Shown here in pieces: positions 13,041-24,234 of a stretch of 64,000 nucleotides of DNA. Made by a program: the position numbers and the translations under genes. The notes beneath the pieces are model-generated. The model was not told where the DNA came from. It was given only the letters and a program-made list of their open reading frames with translations, and searched no databases. The stretch's first letter is position 1; each line of letters starts with the position of its first letter. Location of the stretch: NCBI GenBank assembly GCA_026225945.1, contig JAMJFZ010001868.1, positions 5,525,501-5,589,500 of the forward strand, read 5' to 3'. The DNA is from Cricetomys ansorgei. Lineage: Eukaryota > Chordata > Mammalia > Rodentia > Nesomyidae.

Positions 13041-13047
13041 TGTTGTT

Positions 13048-13232
13048 GGTCATAGGCTGGCAGCACTAATTAGACACAGATTAAAATAGAAGACATGAAA
13101 TAAAAAAGAGATGTGATGGGGGGTTGTCTTCGGGGAACTGGAGGGGAAGTGAGTAGTGGGTATCACCGAAGCATATTGAAAGCATGTGTGAAAATCTCAA
13201 TAAGTAAAAACAATTTACAATAAATAAAAACT
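13048..13232 (+). mobile_element. Rodent L1 3' terminus
   Basis: The sequence runs 'cataggctggcagcactaat' (13051), then 'gaagacatgaaat', then a G-rich block ('ggggaactggaggggaag'), then 'gaaaatctcaataagtaaaa'. This is the usual end of rodent L1 3' UTRs just before the A-tail. It is only about 185 bp long, a severely 5'-truncated copy. Confidence 0.7.
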
Positions 13233-13400
13233 ATATTTATACCTTAGACAATATTCAATGCAAATGAGCACTAATATTGAAAGTTCCAATTGAGTCAATA
13301 ATAAAAAGTGGATAAAAATAAACAAAGGAAGACATTATAATAGTAATAAGTTTGTTAGTTTATTAGCAAAGAAATAAAAATTAAAATAAGAAAATTATGC

Positions 13401-13418
13401 AATTATATATATATAATT
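13401..13418. repeat. TA-rich palindrome
   Basis: An 18-base self-complementary stretch (AATTATATATATATAATT), just upstream of the larger palindrome. Confidence 0.85.
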
Positions 13419-13420
13419 TA

Positions 13421-13456
13421 ATATATAATCATATGTATATACATATGATTATATAT
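13421..13456. repeat. 36-bp perfect palindrome
   Basis: Bases 13421-13438 are exactly the reverse complement of 13439-13456, with no spacer (centre GTAT/ATAC). Apart from six G/C bases (three G-C pairs, two of them in the outer arms) it is all A/T. It is not explained by any repeat that I recognise. Confidence 0.9.
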
Positions 13457-13529
13457 GTAATAGACCCAGGTATTACATTAGCAAGATTTTCTTACTGAAC
13501 TACTTCTTTGTGTGCCCCATTCTACATGG

Positions 13530-13600
13530 TTTTCTTGATTCAGTTTCCCAAGCTCTGGGGTTGCAGATGTGTATCATAACTCTCAGCTGGAAGGTCATTC
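13530..13600 (-). mobile_element. Possible B1 fragment
   Basis: On the + strand 'cccaagctctggggttgcag' followed by 'atgtgtatcataactctcagct' resembles the inner part of an antisense B1 (consensus CCCAAGTGCTGGGATTAAAG). It is short and diverged, so the call is weak. Confidence 0.4.
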
Positions 13601-13783
13601 TTTCACTGAATCTACTAGTCTGTAAGGTTGTACACCTCCTATAAAAGTTCCTATAAAGTGAACTACCAGAATACTTAGCCAGCATAAGTGAGCATATCCC
13701 TTCCCACTGTAATCCCTCACAAAGGGATCTCCTCTCTCCTTCCACCACCTAGACACATATACTATACATACATGTGCAGGGTA

Positions 13784-13804
13784 AAACAAACAAACAAACA
13801 AAAA
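13784..13804. repeat. (CAAA)n short tandem repeat
   Basis: About five copies of AAAC/CAAA, possibly the old tail of a retroposed copy. Confidence 0.85.
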
Positions 13805-13809
13805 TGTTA

Positions 13810-14545
13810 GTAATTGCTTTTTGTTAATAGAAATCCAGCAACCAAATTATTCTTCTTTACCTAAATATTGTCAGGATAAAAAAGACCTGAGTCTAGACCA
13901 TTCAAAGCTCTCTGCAGGGAACACTTCAAGTGAAAAGAAGAAACAGTGATGAGAAAGAAGACATGCAGGAACTCACCATAGAAGCAGCAAGCCACCGAAA
14001 TTTCAATTTATGAAACTTAGCATTTGGAGGATGTTATGATCTCCATTTGTTTTCATAGTATAAAGCCCAGAGGCCCAGCAATTTCTGGACTCTCCTACAT
14101 TTTTCTTGTAGTAAATTATACCTTCCAAAAGTTAACCATAATTCGTTTCTGATCCTGACAACCGAACCCCACAGATTATCACAGAGAAATAACAAAATGT
14201 GCACGCGGCTAATTGTAGAACTGTGAGGCCTACTGACCCGATATGAAGTAATTCTGAAAAGATTTACAGGGGTGCTGGAATCATAGATTTTAAAAATCAA
14301 TTTTAGTTTTTAAAAACTTGGCAGGTACAAGAGCAGGAAAAACAGTCCAACACTAAGACTGAAATTCAAAAAAGATATGCATGAGCTCCACAAAAAAAGT
14401 ACATTTTTATAAAAGACATTAAAGAAGGCCACCAAATTTGAGCTATATATCATGTTTATTGACTCAAAGATGCTAAAATTCAAAATATTGATTTTTCACA
14501 AATTGCCCTAGAGAGTAAATAAAATTCAAATAAAAAATACAACTT
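13810..14545. other. Unassigned DNA
   Basis: No gene or confident repeat found. Confidence 0.4.
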
Positions 14546-14552
14546 TAAATCT

Positions 14553-14660
14553 CTGTGTGTTTCTGTCTCCGTACGTCTGTGTATGTATCTGTATATCTAA
14601 GTGTGTTTATCTTTATATCTGTGTGTGGCTGTCTCTGTCTCTGAGTGTGTGTGTATACAA
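14553..14660. repeat. Degenerate TG/TCTG-rich repeat
   Basis: An imperfect run of TCTGTGTG/TCTGTATATC units, a decayed microsatellite. Confidence 0.75.
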
Positions 14661-14929
14661 GTTGTCAGACTGATAAAATAATATGTATGCAAAGAACCAA
14701 CAATAATCAATAAAAATATTATTGAAGGAAAAAAAGACAGAAAACTGTGTTCTATGGGAAATAATTAGTTAACATATATAACCATTAAAATTGTGTAGTG
14801 ACATATGCATTAAGTAACAAAACAGTCCATTACCAGATGCTTGCAAATATGGGCAAATATTTTGGAATAAAGTTAGCACTTCATAGAGTGGGGAAGGACA
14901 TTCTTTTTCAGTTAAAACTTCAAGGACAG

Positions 14930-15215
14930 TTTAATACCCACATTCAATAAAATGAAACTCGACATCTATCTCACCTCATACTCAAAAGTCAGTTCCAGGT
15001 AAATTGTGAAGATAAAGAATAAAAGATAAGATAACAAAAAAGGTCTAGAATATATAATAGGGAAGTATTTTTTTGTGATAGAACATGTAAGATATTCCTC
15101 ACTAAGATGTGACACACCTTAATCATAAAAAATGATTGTTAAATTGTGCTACATACAAATTAAGAATTTATGTTCCCAACAAGTCGCCCTAGGTGGTTGA
15201 AAATACAAGCTATGC
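14930..15215 (+). mobile_element. Ancient L1 ORF2 3' fragment
   Basis: 'aaaatgaaactcgacatcta' (14950) followed by 'tcacctcatactcaaaagtc' corresponds to the ORF2 region that is usually 'aatgaaactagatccctatctcacaccat'. Decayed 'aggtctagaatatataatag' follows. All frames are interrupted. It is an L1M-age remnant. Confidence 0.65.
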
Positions 15216-15526
15216 ACTGATAAGAAAAACATATATATACGAACAACACACACACAAGTAGAGGGTTTTTCTAATCTATGTGTGTGTACATATGTGTGTT
15301 TTTCTATATATTGTGTGTGAGTCAAATAAATCAACAAAACTGAAGGCAATTCATTGGGAAAACATGAGAAATATTTTAAATACTCACTTTATAAAAGGCC
15401 AAATAGAATCCAACTTCTCCTATGAGATACACACCTTACAACTATGAACTGGCAATGCAATAAACCAATCAGAGCATCCCACTCTCTCCTCACTCTTCCC
15501 TCTGCTCTAGATCTCATTCTTTGCTT

Positions 15527-15527
<1 letters not shown>

Positions 15528-15580
<53 letters not shown>
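15528..15580. repeat. (CT)n microsatellite
   Basis: About 26 uninterrupted CT dinucleotides, a homopyrimidine tract. The Ser/Leu-rich open frames across it in all phases are artefacts of the repeat. Confidence 0.97.
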
Positions 15581-15584
<4 letters not shown>

Positions 15585-15585
<1 letters not shown>

Positions 15586-15893
15586 GTGTGTGCATGCATG
15601 TGTACGTGTATCCATGTGTGTCCATGTGTGCAGATCTGTTTGTGTGCACATGGACACCAGAGGACTTCGACTGACCTGCTCTCACTCTACACGTTATTCC
15701 TGTGGCAACCAGAAGAATTCCCCAGAGATCTTCTCCTTTCACCACTCAAAATGCTGAGTTTATAGGCATGCATGTGACCACACCTGGCTCTGTGTGTGTG
15801 TGGGGGGGGGGGGGGGGTGTGCTGGGACCCAAACTCAACCATAAGCTGGTGTCACAAGAACTCTAAGCTGCTGAGCCATCACTCCAACCCCAA
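15585..15893 (-). mobile_element. B4-like SINE with internal TG and poly-G expansion
   Basis: The right edge reads on the minus strand as GGGGTTGGAGTGATGGCTCAG (15872-15892), a tRNA-derived SINE head. The middle, 'ggcatgcatgtgaccacacc' near 15763, and the TG-rich left part fit the tail half of a B4-type element. The SINE is interrupted by TG repeats at 15790-15801 and 16 consecutive G at 15802-15817. Confidence 0.65.
15802..15817. repeat. Poly-G run (16 G)
   Basis: An uninterrupted run of 16 G directly after (TG)n. It is prone to length variation and can form a G-quadruplex. Confidence 0.9.
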
Positions 15894-18800
15894 GGATTTT
15901 TTTTTATCTTTTTGAATGATATTGGAAATGATAGCTACATAATTTATGCATAGGAATAGAGTTAATTTTCATAAACTAATTTATTTGCAAAACTTATTGA
16001 TAATACATCAGTTGTAGATGAACTGAATGTTTATCATAACTCATAGAGCATATGTAATTTACACAAGTTAATTTTCCTTCCTCTATACATTCTCTAGTAG
16101 TAAAATACCATAAAACTCACACTCAACATAATCTAATCATTTACACAACTATATTTCATTTTATTAGCTAGTCAGCTCTCTTTATATTTTGGTTTTGTGT
16201 TTTTGAGACATGATTCGTGCAGAGCAGGAAGTGAATTCCTGTGCAGCCCTTACCTTTCTTTAGACTTAATTAAAATTCCTAAGACCATTCTAAGAAAATT
16301 CAACATTAATCATTAAATGCAAATGATCATGAGAATAGATGAGAAACATATTTTACATATATTTTAAAATACAATTTACCTCTCCCTGGAGTATATTTGA
16401 GACAATGCTGCTTACTTGAAATATAGACATTAAGAAACAATGTTTTCCATGAATGAAAGTTGGCAACAATGTCCTTAAATGATTCCCTTCATATTTTAAT
16501 AAAAATTTATTTTAAAAAGGGTAAAGATAAAACATGTAAATCATAAATGTAATACAATGAAGGGTGGGTTATCCAGGATTTTTATATACACATCCAAAGT
16601 CTCTAAGAAACTATAAAATTTGCATTTTCCTTATGGATTGTTATTCTCAGGGGCAAAATAAGTTATGACAATCAGTGTTCCCACTGTCTCACTGCATAAG
16701 GTTTTGTTTCTGCCAATGTATCCATGATGATATAGCAGTCTTCCCTCATATTTCCATAAATTTCTTAAGAAAATGTAGACATTGCTGAAGGAAAAACTGA
16801 GGCTGAAGGAAAATGATAAAAGTACTTGTGCTAATGAGTGGTTTCAATCAGCCTGGAATCTACTAGGAGACTGGAGATGATTAAATATTGAGTATTCTTT
16901 TTTCAAATGGCCAGGAGTGCAACCAGGAGAGAAAGAAAAGAATATTCCTCTTTTAAATTCAATTGTTAAATACTAACTACAGTTAATGGAGAACTCTCTG
17001 TGGAATCCTTTGAAGAAAGTAATCATAAACACTAAGAACTCATAGATTTAAGACTATTTTTTAGTTGAGTATAAATACCCAATCGCTTCTTAACTTTTAG
17101 ATATAGGCAAGAGCTATCTCTTAGGGATGCAGTGTAGAGGAGGCATTAATTTGATGTCCTTTTACCCTTTAAAATACAATTTTAAAATATACATCTCAGA
17201 GCCATAGCAGTTAGATGCCTTTCACAGGTGTCTCTCACTCTCTCGACCTCAAGCTAAGTAAAATATTTCTTCCTTGATCACATCCTTCCACACATTTCAC
17301 TTAATTCATTACCTGCCACTGTAATTGCCCTAAAGTTCATTTACACAGTACACATGTGAAGATTCTGATGGTGCAAGACACTATAGAATCATCTTTCTTT
17401 TTTGAGTAATTAGCACCAGAAGAGCTGTCTTCCTTTCAAAAATCATTAGGTGAACTTTAACTGAAAAGATGGTAAAGGTATTGGACAAGTAAAACATTAT
17501 TTCTTAGTACCATTTTGTATGAAAGATATTATGCATTATTTAAGTCATTGTTTAACGTGGTCTCTGAAAGAAAGGAGATTCACTCAGTCATACAATGGAG
17601 CTTGTAAAGAAATGGATTTGATTTATGTATAAACTAGATATATTAAAATATGAAATATTAGTCATTGACACCTCATTGAAACATTGAAACTCTCAAGCCA
17701 GGATATGGTAGGGAACATTTCTACTGTGAAATAAACTGGACTAAATTTCTAGACAATAGTAATTTTAAAACATCCCACATGACATGAACCTTCCATTACT
17801 GAAATGATCCAATAAGTTCCTTCAATTAATATAAAGAGAAATACAATTATATTAAATTTTGTCAATTTTCCCATCACCTAATGAGGGAATTATTTATCTC
17901 TGTGTGGTAGGATTTTCAAATAATAGTTCAATTATGAAGAATAAAATGCTGAACGACACAGTTTGGAAATGACCATGTGTATCTCTGCCACCAGGGCTCA
18001 TGAGTAGAACAGTAACCTTGTTATTATGTCACAGACTCATGGGAAATTCTTTTCAGAGAACCATGATCCAAAGCACTTAGCTTAGTGTCATAAGAAACCA
18101 AAAAGGTCCGTGTCCTACAAACCTTTGGGGGAACGGAAGCATTTTAAACTGGACTCAATTTCTCAAGCATTTGGAGAAGTCATTTCCGTCAGTGAGGAAA
18201 GATAAGGTCATTGTCAATAATTGATTTAGGTAGAGGAAAAACACAAACATTGGCGCATAAAGGCTGCGGGATGGTACGGGGCAGCTAAGGGAGTGCAGGT
18301 TCTGGTGGGCTCTGGCTGAACTGCCTGTGATGTGCATGTGAGTCAAGGAAAATGCTGAGTGACTGTCAGTGTGCATTTCAGTTGATTTGGGATGTAACGG
18401 TAACAATTTTGTTATGTAGGTACTTGAGAACTAAGACAATAAATATTTTCATTTAATTATAACCTCAAGTTTTATGGCTTTGCCAAACACCTGAGTTCCA
18501 GTGAAGACTATTAACCTTAAGGTATTTCTTAACGTATTTTTTTACAAAGCTACATTCTTTCCAAACACACTATGGAACTTCTTTAGGCGAACGTGTAGTG
18601 TAATTTTTTGAGGAAAATGAAATGGCATTTCAGAATTTGGGGCGAGACTGTTACATAAAGACTCTCGCGCAGACTATGAGGAAGGTACTGGTAGGGAGGT
18701 AAGTTGTAAAGCATTGCAATTGCACTAGAAGCACTGAAAGGAAGCATGTCAAATGGCACAGAAATAAATTGCATAACTTTTATTGAATGCTTGGATCATA

Positions 18801-19355
18801 GTAAAATAACTTCAAATGGCTGATTCCTTCTGCACCAAATAATAAAAATAAATCTCATTAAAATTTTATACCACTAAAGATCCTTTTTTTAAAAATATAG
18901 GTATTTGAGTAGGAACATATAGCATATTGATCCAAAGCATAACTCTCTAAATACAAAAAGTGTAACAAGATGTACTATAATATTTAATTCACCTATTTTA
19001 TCTTTTCATTTTGTGATTTGACTTAAAATAACCTAATAAAGTCAACAGAAGCATAATCATTAGTTATATCAATTAAAATAAATCTTAGAATTTCAATATA
19101 TAGTTTGCTTGCTTAAGCCAGAAAAGCATTTCTGTGCAACATAATGATTTAATCAAGAAGGTACAGGAATTCTAAATGCATTGCTTCATCGGGTCTACTG
19201 AAAACATTATTAATTCTAAGTATTTCCTTGATGCCTGTCACCATGGTATCAAATTACAGACGTATTAGGAGAGATGCATTAGAGCTGAAGCTCCTACGAC
19301 TCTTTTTCCTTCCAATGTTAAGTCAGATTAAAATTTATAAACTAGAAAAATACCT
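15894..19355. other. Unassigned DNA (3.4 kb)
   Basis: The longest quiet stretch in the first half. A short piece near 16185-16225 ('gtgtttttgagacatgatt') weakly resembles an antisense B1 start. Otherwise I see no gene, no strong repeat and no low-complexity block. It could hold unique conserved noncoding sequence; I cannot tell by eye. Confidence 0.4.
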
Positions 19356-19360
19356 ATGGG

Positions 19361-19380
19361 TTTTTTTTGTTTTTTTTTTT
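19361..19380. repeat. Poly-T run
   Basis: Two T runs separated by one G, a low-complexity stretch that could be the tail of a retroposon on the minus strand, although no body is recognisable. Confidence 0.7.
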
Positions 19381-19606
19381 AATCCTAAGGACTAGAGCTG
19401 GTCTCTAAGGGCAAAGATCTGGAATTGGAGAATCTATTCGCATCAATGAATGGAGTTTATTATCAACCAGAAAAGATAGAAACCAAAGACTGTGATCACT
19501 GAGAAGGCTTATACCATTCGGCAAAAATAATGACCAAGAAGAAAAGGAAACTTTTCAAATGAAAAGTTGTAAGAATTACAGAACAGAGAGGGAAGGTGAT
19601 AAAACA

Positions 19607-19608
<2 letters not shown>

Positions 19609-19647
<39 letters not shown>
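19609..19647. repeat. (AC)n microsatellite
   Basis: About 19 uninterrupted AC dinucleotides. Confidence 0.97.
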
Positions 19648-19650
<3 letters not shown>

Positions 19651-20446
19651 TTTCTCTTCAAGGAACCTTTATGATTTTGCAACAACTTGCAAATAGTTCT
19701 CCCTCTATTTAAAAAAAATTTAAATTAAGCATGATGGAAACATGACTACTGGTGATCTCATATAATGGAAGTCACTTGTATCTTCATGAAAATAGAGAAG
19801 TCAGAAGTATATAAACATTCATACCCATGTCTAAATTGCAAATACAGATAAAAGACTATTGGCTCAAAAAGCAAATGAAAACAAAAAGAAACTTTTATAA
19901 ATCAAGTATAATTCAACCATAAGAAATAGAAGGCCTAATTTTAAAATACTAAAAGTTTTATATCTTAAAATTTATATAGAAGCAAAAAGTCCCCAGATAT
20001 ATGAAACAATCTTGAGCAAAAAGAGTAATTCAGGTTATATCACCATACCAGGTCTCAAATTATGCCACAGAGCCATGAAATAAAAACAGTGTGTTACTGA
20101 CATGAAAATACAGGTGGAGCTCAGTGGAACAGAATATTAGACAATGATTTAAATCCACTGGTTTTTGAAGAGATGCCAAAAAGTATGCACTGAAGAAAAG
20201 CAATGTTTAATAAACGGTGCTGGTAAAACTGACAGGCTGCCCTATATGTGGAAGAACAAAATCAACATTTATCTTTGCACACACAAATAAGCTTCAAATG
20301 GATCAAAGATTTTAATGTGAAACCAGAAACTGCCAGAAGAAATGAAAGTATACCACAAGATAGACCCTAGGAACATCTTTCTAAGTAAGATTTTAACGAC
20401 TCAAGAGATAAAGCCAACAACTGATAAATGAAACCTTGCGAAACTA

Positions 20447-20457
20447 AAATGCTTCTT
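20447..20457. repeat. Target-site duplication, left copy
   Basis: AAATGCTTCTT matches AAATGTTTCTT at 20638-20648 with one mismatch. It flanks the SINE inserted in the L1. Confidence 0.7.
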
Positions 20458-20461
20458 CACA

Positions 20462-20637
20462 GGGCCAGCAAGATGGCTCACTAGGAAAAGACACTTGCCA
20501 TGGAAAGTGACCAAAGATCTCTAAAGCATACTGTGGCATGTATTTGTGCGAATACACACACACACACACACACACACACACCAATCATAGGCTTACATAA
20601 ATAAATAAATAAATAAACAAACAAGCAAACAAACTAG
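20462..20637 (+). mobile_element. tRNA-derived SINE (B2 group), inside L1
   Basis: It begins GGGCCAGCAAGATGGCTCAC, a tRNA-like head with box A character. A body and (CA)n at 20554-20581 follow, then a TAAA/CAAA tail at 20597-20635. It is flanked by an 11-base near-perfect duplication (20447-20457 and 20638-20648) and sits in the L1 ORF2 region, so it is younger than that L1. Confidence 0.8.
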
Positions 20638-21083
20638 AAATGTTTCTTGAAAATGCACCTATACACCAAAGATGTTGTCAATCAAGTAGTCTACATAATG
20701 TTAATGCATCTGACAAAGAATCAATATCTAGAGTATGCAAATAATTAAAAAATAAAATAAAACATTGAACACACTAACCCAAACAAAACATGCACAATAG
20801 ACAAGAATATAAAGTTCTCAAAAGAAGAAATACAAATGTCTAATAAGCATTTGTCAACAGTATTCAACATTGTTAGCTCTCAAGGAAATAAAATTAATAA
20901 AATTTGATATTCCACCTCACAACAGTCAGGACAGCTAATATCAAGGAATATAATGACAACAGATATGGAGAGAGGATGTGGGTAGAAGAACTTTCATTTA
21001 CTATTGATTAGAGAACAAACTTGTACAGTCACTGTGGTAGTAATTGTGAAGGTTCCTAAAAAAAGAGGGAGAGATAGGAATAG

Positions 21084-21260
21084 GGGCTAAAGAGATGGCT
21101 CAGTGGTTAAGAGCAACTATTGCTCTTGTAGAGGACCTGAATTTGATTCTTAATATCCATGCCCAGAGAAGTTTACAATTGCCTATAAATCCAGTTCTGA
21201 GGAAATGCTACACCTCTGATTTCTACCAGTACCCTCACACATGTGCATATCCACACACAG
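21084..21260 (+). mobile_element. B3-type SINE, inside L1
   Basis: Its head is GGGGCTAAAGAGATGGCTCAG, followed by TGGTTAAGAGCAACTATTGC and a B3 body, and it grades into a CA-rich tail. It interrupts the L1 just after 'ggttcctaaaaaaa', which is the end of the ORF2-linked region. Confidence 0.82.
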
Positions 21261-21323
21261 ACACAGACACCCACACACACACATACACACACACACACAT
21301 ACACACACACACACACATATCTT

Positions 21324-21354
<31 letters not shown>

Positions 21355-21387
21355 ATATATGTACATATACATATATGTATATATATT
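21250..21387. repeat. Compound (CA)n-(TG)n-(TA)n microsatellite
   Basis: The CA tract (to about 21316) is followed by TG (21324-21350) and then TATG/TA units. The CA and TG arms are mutually complementary, so the block can fold into a long hairpin. Open frames on both strands (21095-21482) are produced by this repeat and are not genes. Confidence 0.92.
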
Positions 21388-21800
21388 TCTTTGTCCTCCT
21401 CTCCTCCCCAGGAAGGAGCTAAGCTAAGTCCAGCAGTGCAGCTCTTGGAAAGAAGAGGTTGAGTCCCTCTGGGTCTGGGCATGTCTTCAGTTGGAGAATG
21501 AGAGCCTTGCGGGAAACAAAATTCCTGGGAGACTGTTGTCAGTGGAACAGCTCAGTTTATTGAAGCAAAAGTGGTTACCTTTTTATAGAAAAAAGGTGGG
21601 GGAGGGTCCTTGGCACCCAGGGACAGGGGCCATTGGTAAGACAGGGATAATGAAATAGACCCATTTGCATGTGGGGGGGACTGCTCCTTGTCATTCTAAG
21701 AGCCAAAGTCCTGGAAAATCCTCTCCTGCATAAAGAGTGGTCTCACAGGGGCAAGAGGAAGACAGAAAATGGGCCCAGCCCAATGCCTTCCAGCCACAGC
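21388..21800 (-). mobile_element. Solo LTR-like element, family unassigned
   Basis: Read on the minus strand, the segment has a TATA-like CTATAAAAAG (near 21580-21590). About 30 bases further on it has an AATAAA polyadenylation signal in 'gcttcaataaactgagctgt' (near 21560), and then a GC-richer end. That spacing and order are typical of a rodent endogenous retrovirus LTR. The L1 resumes on its right side at about 21905. No internal retroviral genes are present. The family is not recognised, and the boundaries and any target-site duplication are unclear. Confidence 0.55.
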
Positions 21801-23484
21801 AGTCAGACAAACACCAACCAGGTCACATTCCTTTGAAAAGGCATGCTGTGAAGCAATGAAGTATTAGAATTTTCCTGGGTTTTGTCATACACACACACAC
21901 ATACATATAATTTAAAATAGTTTTTAAAGCTAGTAATAGAACAAATGAATGACCCAATTACCCCACTCTTGGAAAAATACACAAAACACCACATCCTGCC
22001 ACAGAGATACTAGCTCATCAGTGTTCACTGCTACTTTGTAGATAGAATCCCTGCTTTGAATGACTAGTTTTGTGTGTCTAACTTGGAATGCTTGTGGAGG
22101 CCAGAAAATTAAACACAGGCTGTTAGGATGGTATATCTTAAGGGGGTGATGTAGTCGAATATAAGGTATAGGAAAGCAGAGAAAGAAAATCCTGGGGACG
22201 AAAGATTTAACTAGTGAAGGGGAAGACAAAAGAAGTACAAAGTGACAAGGCAGCAGTTAAACGAAGAGTTGATGAAAATCAATGTACAGGAACCTACTAC
22301 CTGTAACCTAATTCAAAAGAATTTATACACACATAGTGTCAGATATGAGATAACGCCTTCTTAGTCGATCAGTGAGGCACCAGAGGCCCCCAAAGTAATA
22401 CAGACGCATACCATTGCTATTGGTTGTTCACCTAGAACTAGATTATAAGACACTGTTGGTAAAAACACCACATGCCTTAATAGCAAAATACAGAAGAATC
22501 AAGCCAGAACTGACCTAGAAGTTTATTTGATACTGGCTAGCTTTCATAGTGCTATAGCATGCTACTTAAGGTTCTAGGGAAGGAAATATATCAATGTTCT
22601 TACTTCCTTGTGAACTTACAAACAACGCTACTAAATTTTGAGGCCATGTACAACTGCTTCCACAACACTAGCATGGCCTTTATGGGAGTAAGAACCGCTT
22701 TATGGTTAGATGTAGGTGGCAGTGTGGTGTTGTGTCGATTTAAGCAGCAACAGCAATTACCCCTGGGACCTGGAACTTCCCAAGTATGTGTTTTTGACCA
22801 GGTTTTATAGCAACAGACATGAACTTCTTGCTATGAAGCAACCTTTCTATCCACACCCTCTAAACCTTGGGGAATATCTTGGAAGAGGGTCCAGAATGAA
22901 TGTAAAAACAATAAAAGAGACTAGGAAGAAGGGATTGAAATATGATCTTCTAGGCATGATACAACTAAAGCAATCATGAACTCACAGAAGATACGGTTGC
23001 ATACACTGGGCCTGCATAAGAACGGACTTAACCACAGTTAGGTATGCATTGGAGAGGGATTCGTGGGGCCCTGCATCTGCCTGTTGAACTACTGTCAACT
23101 GATAGATTCTGGGAAAGGAGGAGTCATTATCTTTAGTAGAGTAACAACCAGGGATCCCACCAATGAATGGCCCCAAATCCATATTCACACAAAGAGCCCT
23201 GGGAAAACACAATGGGTCACAAAACAAACAGAAAGAAAATTGAGGAAAGCTTTGTAAAGAGGAGAGGCTGACAGTCATCAAAGAGAGAGAAGAAAGAATG
23301 TAAAGAGAGAATGTTCAGAATGCATTATATACAAGTTCAAAATTGTCACAGAGAAAGTCCAATTAGAACAAAAAGGTAAGGTGAAAATATGATCTCATCC
23401 CCCCCACACACACATGTCTTGATATACAGATGTAGCACAATGTGACATATTACTAGGAGATTGCAATTTAAAAACTGATCAAGG

Positions 23485-24195
23485 AGATAGCACAATACAC
23501 CTGTTAGAATAGATTACATTCAAAACACTGCCAAAAATCTGCTGGCAGAACTCTAGAGCCATAGGAATACTCATTCATTTTTGGTAGGAATATAAGACTG
23601 TTCAGCCATTTTGGAAGGGAGGTAGTTTACAGACATAAAATCTTAAAATATAATTCAAGAAGTTTGTGTATATTTAGAGCCATTTCTTTCTTGACTATTT
23701 CTAAAATCTGGAAGCAGTGAGAATGGCCTTCAATAGGAAAGCAGAGTTTTGCTGAGAATATTACATATCAGTATGAAGAAATAAGATTCTAAGCTGAGAA
23801 AAGTCATAGAAAAACCTTATGTGTGTGCTGCTTAGTTAAAAAAAAACACTCTGAAAGTTACATATGTGTAATAGCATCCATGCAAACTCTGTAGATGCCA
23901 AGCTGTAGACAGATTTTTAAGTCAGTGCTTGCCAGACACCTGTGCACAGACTAATGGAGGGACAAGTGCACAAATGGAGCACAGTAGATTTTTAGGACTT
24001 AAAAAAGATTTTATATAAAACCAACATGGTAGTTACTAGATATTTTCCAGTACGAGTAATACAACACAAAGAATGAACTCTACAAGACACAATACACCAT
24101 ACAATTACACTGTATCAATGTAACTTCATCAATCCCAACAAATGTACGACAATAATAGAAGATGTTATCATATTAAAGGAGTTAGCAATAAAATC
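23485..24195 (+). mobile_element. L1M 3' end
   Basis: 'actcattcatttttggtagg' (23568), 'ttcagccattttggaaggga' (23601) and 'ttcaagaagtttgtgtatat' follow the L1 'ggtgggaatgtaaaatggtgcagccactttgg' region. Later pieces include 'aagaatgaactctacaagac' (24070) and 'caatgtaacttcatcaatcc' (24116), which match the terminal part of L1M 3' UTRs. It is an old, highly diverged copy. Confidence 0.65.
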
Positions 24196-24234
24196 TTGGT
24201 ACCATGATAGTGTAAAACAGCCTTCAAAATATTT

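Larger units (their letters stand above)
19880..23345 (+). mobile_element. Large rodent L1 3' half (ORF2 end + 3' UTR), interrupted
   Basis: This is the largest L1 in the window. The ORF2 3' region is visible at 20010-20460 ('gaaacaatcttgagcaaaaa', 'ggtctcaaattatgccacagagccatg', 'caaatggatcaaagatttta') and continues at 20650-21066 ('caatatctagagtatgcaaa', 'agttctcaaaagaagaaatac', a decayed 'acctcacaacagtcaggac'). The frame resumes at about 21905 ('acaccacatcctgccacagag', 'gttcactgctactttgtag'). A long 3' UTR follows to about 23345, including 'aactcacagaagatacggtt' at 22979 and 'gaatggccccaaatccatat' at 23165. Three later insertions split it: a SINE (20462-20637), a SINE plus CA/TG block, and an LTR (21084-21900). 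Many stops and indels show it is inactive. Confidence 0.8.

Noticed and set aside
15389..15757. Open frames with Ser/Leu, Arg/Glu and His/Thr repeats
   Set aside because: They are read-throughs of the (CT)n tract and the SINE on both strands.
20462..20490. tRNA gene
   Set aside because: The tRNA-like head belongs to a SINE with body, tail and target duplication. The same applies at 21084, 40297 and other SINE heads.
21095..21482. Open frames rich in His/Thr and Cys/Val
   Set aside because: Produced by the CA/TG microsatellite, present on both strands in several phases.
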